Source of the DNA: Orientallactaga sibirica
Lineage: Eukaryota > Chordata > Mammalia > Rodentia > Dipodidae
Reading direction: 5' to 3'
Length of the DNA stretch: 64,000 bases
Assembly: GCA_036365145.1 (NCBI GenBank)
Contig: JAEOAD010000004.1
Span: forward strand, 53,337,501 to 53,401,500
A model generated the notes under the pieces. The model did not search any database and had not been told where the DNA came from. It was given only the letters and a program-made list of their open reading frames with translations. Shown piece after piece: positions 35,656 through 45,740 of this stretch (positions are counted from its first letter, which is position 1; every line of letters begins with the position of its first letter). The translations under genes and the position numbers were made by a program.

Positions 35656-35840
35656 GTGCTAGGCATGATGACAAACACTTTTAATCCCAGCACTGCACTC
35701 AAAAGGCCAAGGTAGGAGGATTGTTGAGAGTTTGAGGCCTACCTAAAACTCTATAGTGAATTCCAGGTCAGATTTGGCTAGAGCTAGACCCTACCTCAAA
35801 AATATATAAATAATGAAATAAAATAATTAATAAAGTCAGG
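35656..35840 (+). repeat. B1 SINE
   Basis: gctaggcatgatgacaaaca, ttttaatcccagcactgcac, gtgaattccaggtcag and accctacctcaaaaa, then an AT-rich tail. Confidence 0.85.
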
Positions 35841-36062
35841 ATGTAAATATATCTTTTATATGTTTGTGAATGTGTAATATATATAAGCTTAAATCCAACA
35901 GTGAACTCAGTGAAAACTATATTATCTGATACTTCTATGGTAGGAACATTAATTGCTCAATGTTTCGTGTTTCTGTCTGACAATACTGTCACATTTCTGG
36001 CTATTTGATATTACTTGAAAAACTGTGACTTGACATAAGCATTACCATGTTATATCAATTTG

Positions 36063-36295
36063 CCTTCCCCCAAATGTGCCCATGTATAACTTCCAGTTCC
36101 TCAGAATGTGACCTTTTGATGTTATATGATGGTAAAGTGTGCCCTCAATCCAATGTGATGATGTGTTTAAAGGGGAGTATGGACAATGAAGCAAGACTAG
36201 ATCCATCTATTACTATATAGGAATGAGGAGGGACCCAGGTGATAGTTCTTCATAAGGAAATGGTTTCTTCAACTGTTTTCCTGGCAGCAATAGGG
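36063..36295 (+). mobile_element. MLT1-like LTR fragment
   Basis: ccccaaatgtgcccatgt, ccagttcctcagaatgtgac and a distant match to the 'gattaagttaaggatct...gggcccaatgtgatcacaag' order of MLT1 LTRs. Tentative. Confidence 0.4.
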
Positions 36296-36457
36296 ACTCA
36301 GTGAAGAGAAACCCAATAGAAACTCATCGTTTCATGAATGAGTTATGGAAAATACCCATGGCTGCAGAGATAGAAGAGGGAAGAGGAGATAGAAAAACCC
36401 AAAAATTCTCCAAAAAATTACCTTTAAATTTTTCCATCAGCATTTTTAGTAATAGCA

Positions 36458-36864
36458 TGCTGGTTCCTCCCCCGGCAGGTAGAGCTGAAGAGAGAGCCAG
36501 ACCAGCGGCTCCTCTTGAGGCTGAGCAGGATGATGGGTGTCGGCGTCCCAGACTCCCCTCCTCTAAAACTCCAGAGAGAAAAACACACTGGGTCGGGAGT
36601 CTTGTCCAGGCAAGAACTCGTTTTATTGTAGTGGGAAGGTGTTTATATAGCTTTGAGAAAGAGGGTGGGTCTCAGGATGGGAAAAAGGTGTAAGGGCCAA
36701 TAGTATTTCACCACGTCAGCAGTAGCTGGGTGGAGGCAGTTTCAGCTTAGGCCTTGCTGAGTCACTCTTAAGCGGAAGTAATAGGCCAAAGACAGGTTGC
36801 CAAACTCTAGTCAGGCTCAGGAAGTTCCACTAGGCCTCACACCCGGACCTCTTAGGGCCCAACA
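36458..36864 (-). mobile_element. Solo class-II (ERVK/IAP-like) LTR with 6-bp duplication
   Basis: On the minus strand it runs TGTTGGGCCC... to ...GGAACCAGCA (407 bases), with TG/CA ends and short imperfect inverted termini. It is flanked by atagca at 36452-36457 and 36865-36870. Six-base duplications are typical of class-II (beta-type) endogenous retroviruses. It is strikingly GC-rich for this window and has intact promoter-like signals, hence recent. No internal region is present, so it is a recombined solo LTR. IAP-like is a guess from overall look. Confidence 0.8.
36622..36650 (-). promoter_or_regulatory. TATA box and polyadenylation signal of the solo LTR
   Basis: On the minus strand ctatataaac (36650-36641) is followed after about 13 bases by aataaa (36627-36622). 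The close spacing implies a short R region, as in compact class-II LTRs. Both look intact. Confidence 0.6.
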
Positions 36865-36954
36865 ATAGCACTCAATATTATTAGAAAAGTCATACAATAA
36901 CATTCTAATACAAACATTTCCTTTCTGTTTGTCATTTACATGTATACATGCATC

Positions 36955-36956
36955 TC

Positions 36957-36999
<43 letters not shown>

Positions 37000-37265
37000 A
37001 TTCACAGAGGACAAAGAACACCACTGAATATCATCCTTAAGTATCCTATCCATCTCTTTTTGAGACAAGATCTTTCATTGACCTGGAGCTCACCAATTAC
37101 TAGCTAGCCATGAACTCCAGAGACCTTGATTTCTCCACTTCCCCAGTGCTAAGATTATAAGTACAGGTCACCACCCCAGGTATTTTATGTGAGTACAAGG
37201 ACTCCAATTTGAATATCCCCTCATATTTTGTGAGGCAAACATACTGACTTAGTCTCCCCTTCCCC
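36955..37265 (-). repeat. B4 SINE, antisense, with (TG)n
   Basis: A (TG)n run at 36959-36998 is the reversed CA tail. It is followed by tttgagacaagatctttcat, acctggagctcaccaattac and gattataagtacaggtcacc in reversed B4 order; the ID end (37230-37265) is heavily diverged. Confidence 0.75.
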
Positions 37266-37284
37266 TAATACAGACATTCATTTT

Positions 37285-37420
37285 CTTTTTTTCCCCTAGG
37301 TAGATCAGGCTGACCTAGAATTCACTGCATAGCCACAGGCTGGCCTCAAACTCTCAAGGATCCTCCTACCTCTGCCTGCCAAATGCTGGTATTAAAGGCA
37401 TATAACACCAAGCCCAGCAG
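37285..37420 (-). repeat. Diverged B1 SINE, antisense
   Basis: ggctgacctagaattcactg, gatcctcctacctctgcctg and gctggtattaaaggcatata. Confidence 0.8.
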
Positions 37421-37544
37421 ACATTGCTTAACAGTAATTCCCTTAGATACTCCCTTTTGTTGTGAGGAGGACACAAAGAAGAAAATACCAACAGAATGTC
37501 AATTTTTTTCTATTTTTATGCATCAGTTTTATTTTTTCTTTTTT

Positions 37545-37905
37545 AAGAGCATATTTTGTATAGATACATCATATATTTGTACCATCTTTTCCCTCCTCTG
37601 TGCTCCCATTCCACAGGAGGCGTCCTCAGTGGGGTTGCTAGTATTCCCCATTGGGTTGTGGGGGTCTTCATCCATCAAAATCTCCCTAAATTAATAACAT
37701 TCATCCAATTTAACCCACACTGACTTCACTTTCCATTGGAGAATCTGTTTTTCTTTTTCAGAAGGTAGCGAGACCCAAGGAGATAAACTATCCCTCACAT
37801 TTCAGCCAAGGTCCACGTGAAATCACAGAGGAACTAGAAAAATGAGCAAGATTTTGCTGCTTCTATAGGGAAGCTGATAATCAGTGCCAGGGTGAAGGAA
37901 ACAGT
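37545..37905. mobile_element. L1 3' end with internal inversion
   Basis: 37545-37680 is the antisense L1 3' terminus (matching 18890-19060). From about 37685 the sequence switches to sense L1 3'UTR (cattggagaatctgtttttc, 37733-37752, and agtgccagggtgaaggaaac), matching 50615-50770. Because the tail end is on the left, the 5' part is the inverted one, as produced by twin priming. Confidence 0.7.
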
Positions 37906-37911
37906 TTTTAA

Positions 37912-37926
37912 AATTTATTTATTTGT

Positions 37927-37957
<31 letters not shown>

Positions 37958-37969
37958 TGATAGAGGGAG

Positions 37970-38001
<32 letters not shown>

Positions 38002-38167
38002 AAGAATGAGTGAGAATGGGCACACCAGAGCCTCTAGTCACTGCAAACAAACTCCAGACACATGCTCCACCATGTGCATCTGGCTAACATGGGACCTGGA
38101 AAATCGAACCAGGGTCATTAGGCTTCACAGGCACATACCTTAACTGCTAAGACATCTCTCCAGCCCC
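37912..38167 (-). repeat. ID-headed SINE, antisense
   Basis: Long (TTTA)n tail and AG tract, reversed body and ctccagcccc end. Approximate duplication agtttttaaaattt / agttttaaagttt on either side. Confidence 0.88.
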
Positions 38168-38387
38168 AGTTTTAAAGTTTAAATTGAAAAAATAATTACT
38201 GTTATAACAAGTAATAATCTTTACTGAGAATTTTAAAAGTCTTATTCAATTTGATTTCTACAAAACCATGGTACACATATAACTTTACAGATGAAAAAAG
38301 AAAGTCTAATATTTGACTTAAGAGTGGTGGAGGATGTCTGAAATCCTAGAATTTAAGAAGCAGAGGTAGGAATTTTTTTTTTTAATG

Positions 38388-38545
38388 CTTTATCAGTTGC
38401 TTTCTCATGGCTATAAACAAATGCCTGAACAGAAGCAAGTTAAAGAAGAATAAAGATTTAATTCAGCTTATAGTTTCAAGGGGAAACTTCAAATTGGGGA
38501 AGGCATGGTAGTAGCAAGAGTGAGAGCTGAGCTGGTCACTTTATG
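38388..38545 (-). mobile_element. MaLR-type LTR 3' part, antisense
   Basis: cagttgctttctcatggcta, gaacagaagcaagttaaaga and aagatttaattcagcttata correspond to the reversed 3' part seen at 23105 and 59982. Confidence 0.55.
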
Positions 38546-38713
38546 GGGCATGGGGTATGTTTGATATTCTAGGCACTGTGTTGACTATTTCAATGGCAAA
38601 GTTAGCATTAGTAAAACAGGAATACTGACTCATAGTTAAAACATTGACATTTCCATGCACATTTCTTGTTCTCCTTGGTCCTCCTCCACTTCTCCTTTTT
38701 TGATTGTTTTCAA

Positions 38714-38738
38714 TTTTTTTTTTTTTTTTTTTTTTTTT
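38714..38738. repeat. T25 homopolymer
   Basis: A pure T run within otherwise unassigned sequence (38546-38853), where nothing else was recognised. Confidence 0.9.
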
Positions 38739-38853
38739 GGTGTGCTTAATGTTCAAAATCCAGTGTCCCAAAATTCAGGTATAGGAGTGATTCTTCACTC
38801 AAATACTAAAAATTTCTTACATGTTTAATATGGATTTAAGAACATCTTTTTTT

Positions 38854-38990
38854 TCTGGGCATGATGGATCATGCTTTTAGTCTCAGCACTCAGGAGGCTG
38901 AGGTAGAAAGATTGTCATGAGTTTGAGTGACTACAGAGTGAGTTCCAGGTCAGCTTGGGCTAGAGTAAGACCCTATCTGAATAAAGCAAC
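38854..38990 (+). repeat. B1 SINE
   Basis: ctgggcatgatggatcatgc, cagcactcaggaggctgagg, gtgagttccaggtcagcttg and agaccctatctg. Confidence 0.85.
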
Positions 38991-39410
38991 AACCAACCAA
39001 CCCAAAATGTACTTGACTAGTACAATTGTAATTATCTAAACTTAAAGTCTTCCTTATTATTTTCCCATTTATGATGAGATACTTAGAATAAGAGGGTAGA
39101 AGAAATAGCCTTATAATTTTATAAATGAGGAAATTACCATGAAAAATAGTAGTTGAATTAATGAGCCTAAGTAAATCATAACTCTTCTAGAGAGTTTCTT
39201 CTATTCCCATTTTACTTTCTTATGCCACAACCTTTCCTTGAAATTTTTATCTGGCTTCATTTTAGGGTACTTTTTAAGTCTTCTGGTCTACAGGGCAAGA
39301 CTGAGTTGCAGTGCTCTAAAAAGCAATCAAGTCAGAAGTTTTGCACAAAAGAGACACATTTCAGAGAAGCTACAAATAAATAGACTATAGATTGAACTGC
39401 AGCCACTCAA

Positions 39411-39411
39411 T

Positions 39412-39466
<55 letters not shown>
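39411..39466. repeat. (TTTA)14 microsatellite
   Basis: Fourteen TTTA units, with no SINE body attached on either side. The remaining sequence 38991-39699 is unassigned. Confidence 0.95.
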
Positions 39467-39714
39467 TGGTCATGAAAACATTTGTTCTTAGATTTTTGTC
39501 AATACAAAAGCAAAAAGACATATTTTTACTGAGCTTCCCTTTTGCATAGGAGTTAGAGAAAACAGACATATCTGATAAACATCTGGGGATTTAGAAATGT
39601 AGAGTGCTCAATGTCACCTGCACCCCTACATTTTGCTTGGAATTAATAACAATGTCCTCCGTCTTCCAATGTGATTGGCTACAATAGTTTCAGTAATTTA
39701 AAATGCAAATAATG

Positions 39715-39921
39715 GGGGCTGGAGAGATGGCTTAGTGGTTAAGGCATTGGCCTGCAAAGCCAAAGGATCTCAGTTAGATTCTTCAGGACCAATGTAAGCC
39801 AGATGCACAAGAGGGCACATGCACCTGGAGTTCATTTACAGTGGCTGGAGGCCCTGGTGCACCCGTTCTTTCTCTCTGCCTCTTTCTCTCTCTCAAATAA
39901 ATAAAAATAAATAAATAAAAT
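39715..39921 (+). repeat. ID-headed SINE with perfect 15-bp duplication
   Basis: Flanked by aaaatgcaaataatg at 39700-39714 and 39922-39936. Head gggggctggagagatggctt; body and A-rich tail complete. Confidence 0.95.
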
Positions 39922-39936
39922 AAAATGCAAATAATG

Positions 39937-40725
39937 CTGAGAAAGCATGGTAAAGATTGGCACGCTATAGTTCTGGACACTATACCTTATGAAGAATGTA
40001 GCAGTAAAAGGAACGATATTTTTCTAGAACATATCAATAGCAGAATGAATCTATGTTTATAGCAGAGGGGTTGCTTGGCAGAAATATGCAGTCCTTACCC
40101 ATTTAGCAATGAGGTTTCTTAGCTACTGGCTTTCATCTAGAACAGAAGCTGTCTGTTGTGTGTTGCCACCATTCTTTCCACTGTGTACAGAGCAGTTGTC
40201 AGGTTCAGACAGAACTAGGTGGAATCTGCTCCCTTGTGATCACCCTGAATCCTTTATATCCCAGCCTCAACTTCTCCCTCTTCCAGCTGGGTAAATATCA
40301 ACACCTCCCTAACACAGTGGTCATGAGGAGTGAATGACATAATGCATATGAGAAACCTTGTAAAGTTCTTATACCCTTGTAATTCATATTGATTTTCCCA
40401 CTATATTTATTAGCCTCTATGTGCATGTCTGGACATTGGGAATCCCATAAGTCTAAAACAATATCTCAAAATGCAGTTGAAATAGGGTTGAAAAGAGCTA
40501 CTTTCTCTAATACATTCTCTATTAAATAGAAGTGTTTCATAGGTTATTGTAGATAGTTGGATGCATAAGAGCCATGTAGAATTGACAAGACTAAAATAGT
40601 TCCTCTTGATGTTTTCTTATGCTGCCTATAAACTTTAAAAGGAAAGTCAATAATGCAAATCAGGATAATGATGGGTTTTGGTAATAGAAAAATGAACTGA
40701 CTTTATCCACTTAAAAAAAAAAAAA
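39937..40725. other. Unassigned unique sequence
   Basis: 40100-40300 is somewhat richer in C and has a 61-codon frame without a recognised motif. Confidence 0.4.
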
Positions 40726-40930
40726 CTGTGCTGGATAGATTTCCTAGTGGTTAAGGCACTTGCCTGCAAAGCCAAAGGATCCTGGTTTGATTCTCTAGGA
40801 CCCATGTAAGCCAGATGCAAAAGGGGCACATGCATCTGGAGTTTGTTTGCAATAGCTGGAGGCCCTGCCATACCCATTCTCTCTCTCTCTCTCTCTCTCT
40901 AAAATAAATAGTAAAATAAAATATTTTAAA
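40726..40930 (+). repeat. ID-headed SINE
   Basis: Diverged head (gtgctggatagatttcctag) but intact body (gcacatgcatctggagtttg), (TC)n and A-rich tail. Confidence 0.88.
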
Positions 40931-41357
40931 AACCTCAATGACATCAAAAACAATATAAGAATTTTAAATGGATCCCAAGAATTTGTGGGTGACATAATCA
41001 AATCTGGTAAAAGTAAACTGAGGGTATGTGTAGGGAAGGAAAGAGAAAGAGAAACAACTTTGGGGTAGTGCTCTATTTTCCTACACCTCTTTCTATTCTA
41101 TTTCTCTACCTTTGGAGAATGAATTCAAAATTGCTTTACAGAAGGATGAAAACTATTAATTTAATTTAGAAATTAAGCAGAGCCAAATGTCAGCACCTCT
41201 TTCTTTTAATTTAGTTGATAACATGGATCAAGTTTTTAAAATGGGAAGGCAAACTATAGACACATAAAATAAATGATTAAATAATATATGATGTTTATCC
41301 TGATCAATTAATAATAATAATAATGCTATTCTATTAAGCAACTGGCATTTGTTTCTT
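40931..41357. other. Unassigned AT-rich sequence
   Basis: Nothing recognised. Confidence 0.4.
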
Positions 41358-41608
41358 TCTTTTTTTTTTTTTTTTTTTTTTTAGAGACAGAGTGAGAGTG
41401 AGCGAGAGAGAGAGGGAGAGAGAATTGACACACCAGGGCCTCAGCCACTGCAATAGAACTCCAGATGATTTCACCACCTAATGAGCATGTGTGACTTTGC
41501 ACTTGCCTCAATTTTGTGCATCTGTTTTATGGGGATCTGAAGAGTTGAACATGGATCCTTAGGCTTTGCAGACAAATGCCCTAAAAAGTAAGCCATCTCT
41601 TGAGCCCC
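41358..41608 (-). repeat. ID-headed SINE, antisense, with inserted segment
   Basis: Long T run and AG tract, reversed body. About 40 extra bases (roughly 41478-41515) between the normally adjacent body segments set it apart from other copies. The ID end is diverged (gccatctcttgagcccc). Confidence 0.8.
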
Positions 41609-41747
41609 TGTTTCATTTTTTTTTTTTTTTCCTAGGAAAACATAGATTCTCAAAAGATTATGATTATTTTTAAGCCAATTAAAATAAAAAGCCCAACATT
41701 TAGCTATCCTTCCTTAGCTATAAGTATGCTGAGGATAGGGGATAGAA

Positions 41748-41841
41748 TATAGTAGAGACACAGCTCAGTTGTAAAGCACTCTCCTGGCATATATGACTCC
41801 CTGGGTTTAATCCTTAGCACAGAAAAATAAATAAATAAATA
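41748..41841 (+). repeat. ID element (plain)
   Basis: agagacacagctcagttgta, tggcatatatgactccctgg, gtttaatccttagcac, then (AAAT)n. This is the short ID form without the jerboa-type body. Confidence 0.7.
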
Positions 41842-42269
41842 AAGGGAGAAAAGGCATGTGCAAGACTATATTATAAATATATTTTCAAAGTTAATAGGAA
41901 GGATACCATACTTGGGACACAGTTTGTAAAGCAGGTTTCCTTGCTTGATTGATGTTATTTTGCTTAATAAAATTATATGTATGTTACTAATCTAAACTGT
42001 CATTATTTTTGTTCTTTTCTTTGAGAAGGAAATATTATTCATGTTGAAAGGTGCAGATTTTGAGTATTTTTCAGATAGAAGGGGTTGGGCACATTGCTCA
42101 TTTTCTCCTTCCTATAGATCCAGGCCCTAGGCATGAAGACAGATCCACCATGGCATGAGGGAGACGGGGAAAGGAACAGCATGCCAGAGATGAAAGCCAA
42201 ACTCTCTTAGATGTTCTTGACACAAAATATTTGCATACAAGAATTTTGCAAGGAGTTTAGTTGTTGTCA

Positions 42270-42610
42270 TCACATGGTGTGCATATATGTATGGGTGTTT
42301 TCTTGTGTGTGAGCAGTGGGCACACATGCTACAGCCTATGTGGTGTTGACAGGAAAACCTTCAGTTGTGTTCCTCGCCTTTGACCTTCTTGGAGGCAGGG
42401 TCTCATGTTGTTCACCACTGCCTCTTCACCAGCATAACTGACTCCCAAGCTTCCAGCATATTCAACTGTCTCTGACTCCCTTGTGGCTGGTAAGCATGGT
42501 AGGGATACCAAATGCCTCCCTTTCCTCTGGCATTTAGATTCAGGGGTGCCAACCTCCTTACTCATGCTTGAGTAGCAAACATTTTATCTACTGAGCCATA
42601 TACTTAGCCT
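42270..42610 (-). repeat. B4 SINE, antisense, diverged
   Basis: TG-rich start (42278-42315), ggaggcagggtctcatgttg, then the reversed ID end with ttatctactgagccatatac. Older than the copy at 29800. The stretch 41842-42269 to its left is unassigned. Confidence 0.65.
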
Positions 42611-45069
42611 TTGACTCACTGGGAGCACTTTTCATATCACAAACACAAGGAAAACAATGAGGATTTCCTTGTGCAACATCTCAAAGCTGGAGGACATTCT
42701 GGGGATCTCATAGTCTCCCTTCCCCCTACCACCTGCACTCCCATCCTCTATTTAATGCACACAAATACACACACACAGCAAAGAAAACCAATCCAGGAAA
42801 GTACCACTGGCTTAAAGGGAAAATAGATTAAATACTAAGTAACTGGTAGTTTTTAAGGGTCCCGTTATTTTAATGACTGAAATGCATGGCTGGCATATGA
42901 TTTACTGAGGCTACAAAGTCAAACACTACTAATAGTTTAATACTAGTTCCTACTTGACTGGGATCCTATTTGTCCACATGAAAATATCACCAATGACACC
43001 TTTGTTGGCTGGTTTCAGCAAAACCACCAAGCTCTTAATGAGCATTTATTATTTATTTGACCTTCAGAGGTCTCAAGGTGCTTGCACAGTTATAAAGTCA
43101 TATGCATAAAACCATCTCTGCAATAAATTAAAATTAAACTAACCATGGCAGCAGTATTCTGGGAGCACAACTTGACTTACTTGGGTAGGCCAGGTGGAAG
43201 CAATGAGTTCTGCTCCATGTCCTGAAGGTCAAGAGAATTGGATTCTGTCAAACAAGGAAAGCCAGAAAACTGCAGAGTCCAGCAAGAATTACCCTCCAGC
43301 CCTTGGCTTGTCAGTAGCAGAATCTAAGCAAGGGGCACTACCTACCCTGCTTGAGAAGCACCGACATGAAGCACAGGCATATTAATGTGGTGCTAAAAAG
43401 AAGTCTTCAGTGAAGCGACTCCATCCCTGCCTTGTTTACCTGCTCCATAATACAAAGCAGCCTTCTCCAGGGAGATGCATCTCTGCTCCAGAGGCAAGAC
43501 GTTTCCAGTGGAGCATATCAAAGATGATATTTTCATCATTGGAACATCTTGACAGTGAAGAGCGTCAAATACAGCACCCTCCACTTAATAAGGGCTGCTT
43601 CTGTGAAGAAGGAAAATGCCGTTCTAGACAAAAGAAAAATGATAGAACTTAATTGAATGAACTTCCTCTCATGTGTGTACTACTAATTATGTGATTTAAT
43701 ACTGAAAACAGAGCCATATGACATATAGTTGAATGGTCAAGTGTCAATTGCAGAGTTATCTGCTTTTCTGAAAGCAAACCTAAGCCTGTTTTATATATAT
43801 ATTTTTTATTTTTGGCTCTCAGAGGGACTGCAAAAGTGAAGTTTTATTTTTTGCTTTGTTTTGACTTAACTTTGTTTTTAGGTGGACAGTAACAGGAATA
43901 GGATAAGCCAGAAGTAGTTGACTGACATGCCAAAAATACCCAGGAATGTCCATTATGGTGACAAGGACATAAAAGCTCATCATGTTCAACATTTGATATA
44001 AAATTTAACTTCAGAAAACACTTTTCCTATTGTTATGATTTTGCTGGTCGTACTAGCATTCAAAGTAATCTGAAGAAGAGCGCCCCCCACCCAGCTTAAG
44101 GTTTACTATGAATCTGGTATTGCTGAGTTATAGATCTGGGCTTAGGCTCAATGAAACATATGTGCTCATGTTTTTCAGAAAAATGAAGTATTTTGTTTTG
44201 ATGTAGCTATTGCTATAATATTTAATATTACTACCTCATCCTCTGCTCATGTTTCCTTGACAGTGGGGAAGGTAGGTCAATTAATAGGAACAAGCTTCAA
44301 TGATGAACGAAAACATGAAATCTAATCATCCTTTACACTTTCTTCACTTTATTTCCCATCCTCCAAGTCTGTCTAAGTAACACACTTGCTTTTTAAAATT
44401 TCTTTCCCAATAATCACTTCAAAATTTCCTAGTCCTGAAAAGAAAATGCAAAAGTATCCACTGAAAACTTGGTGTAGTTAAAACCTAGAAGGGAGACCAT
44501 TTAGCAGATAATATGTTTTTTTTTTTTTTTCAGGTTGAAAAAAAAGACAATCCCATAATGTAATGCAAAACAATAGATTTCTTTGTGGAATAACCTTTCA
44601 AAATAACTTGCTTCTCTGAACTGGCAGATAAACACATCAACTATGAGCAGTTCAATTGTCAAGTAAAAAGTTATGTGCCTTCGTTTTTCAGGTAGCAAAA
44701 CTAAGGTAATTTTGATAAGTATAAAAAGTGGTTGTTCAAAATACCTTCACTAATTTCTGCATGTAACCATCTATTACTAGCTCTTTCAGGAGGTTGGCTC
44801 TCACACTTTCTCCCTTGCACCACACTCAGTATCCTCTTTTCCTATTGCTCATGCACTTCCTGGAGGCATAAGTGGGGTGTGCACTCTTTTTGCTCATTTA
44901 TAGCCTCATTGCTTCTACTTCTGCTGTGTCACCTACATATCATGCTAAGCATTTTATAATATACCGACCAGTAGGTGTCTTTGCCTTTCCTTTCATCACA
45001 AGCATATAAAGAAAGTCTCACTGCACATAGAAATATCCTTGGTTAAGAACAGTGAACATCAATCTGGCA
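42611..45069. other. Repeat-poor unique stretch, 2.5 kb
   Basis: No SINE, LINE or LTR recognised apart from a short CA run near 42764. Overlapping frames on both strands at 43393-43652 have no known motif. Among the longest repeat-free segments in the window, so conserved non-coding sequence is possible. Confidence 0.45.
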
Positions 45070-45240
45070 GCATTAAATTCAAATTCTGAATTTACCATTG
45101 TTTTGCATGTGGTCTCAGACAAGATGCTAATCTCCAAAATGGGGATGGTGACAGTACTGGTACCAATAGTCAACAAATGAGATGATGTATGCAAACGACT
45201 AAGCATTGGTTTTATATATAGTAAGGATTGGAGAAATTGT
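45070..45240 (+). repeat. MIR, near full length
   Basis: cattaaattcaaattctgaa, tggtctcagacaagatgcta, ctccaaaatggggatggtga and agatgatgtatgcaaacgac follow MIR from its 5' part to the 3' part in order. Confidence 0.7.
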
Positions 45241-45289
45241 CACAGTTGTGAGTTATCAAGTCTTTAAAGTCATTATTTACAATTATTGA

Positions 45290-45740
45290 AGATAGCAGAC
45301 TGTATCTGCTACTAATTTTATACTATAATTATTCAAACTTTCTGTGAGGATTGTCAATTTGACTGGATTTAGAGCCACTTAGGAGGCTGAGGTATATCTT
45401 AATGTGTCTGTGAGGGTATATTTAGGTAGCATTAACTGACCACTTGGGAAGATCTATCTTTAATAGGGATGGTACTATTTCATGGGCATGGAGTATAGAA
45501 CAGAATTAAAGGGAGAAAAGGAGAAGACATCGAGATATCTGCACCCTCTTGCCCTGTTTCCTGTACCCAATGATACACTAACATGTCTGAAACTGTGAGC
45601 AAAGTAAACCCCTCCTTATTCATGTTATTTCTGACAGATTAGCAAAAGCTAACCAATGCACTTTCTGAGCCTCAGTTTATTCATTTTTAAAATGAAAAAA
45701 TTGGAATAATGGTCTCACTTGTAAAAATTCCTGATCTGTT
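45290..45740 (+). repeat. Second MIR, split by an LTR
   Basis: Left part ends attcaaactttctg at 45344; right part starts ctttctgagcctcagtttat at 45661. Removing the LTR and one ctttctg restores the MIR core 'ctttctgagcctcagttt'. Confidence 0.65.
45345..45660 (+). mobile_element. MaLR/ERVL-type LTR with 7-base flanking repeat
   Basis: It starts tgaggattgtcaatttgact and ends aaccaatgca (TG...CA), flanked by ctttctg (45338-45344 and 45661-45667). The 3' part has the aactgtgagcaaagtaaacc landmark. True duplications in this class are usually 5 bases, so two of the seven may be coincidence. Confidence 0.75.

Noticed and set aside
36301..36693. 130-codon open frame
   Set aside because: Crosses the sharp boundary at 36458 between unrelated flank and an antisense solo LTR, so it cannot be an ancestral gene.
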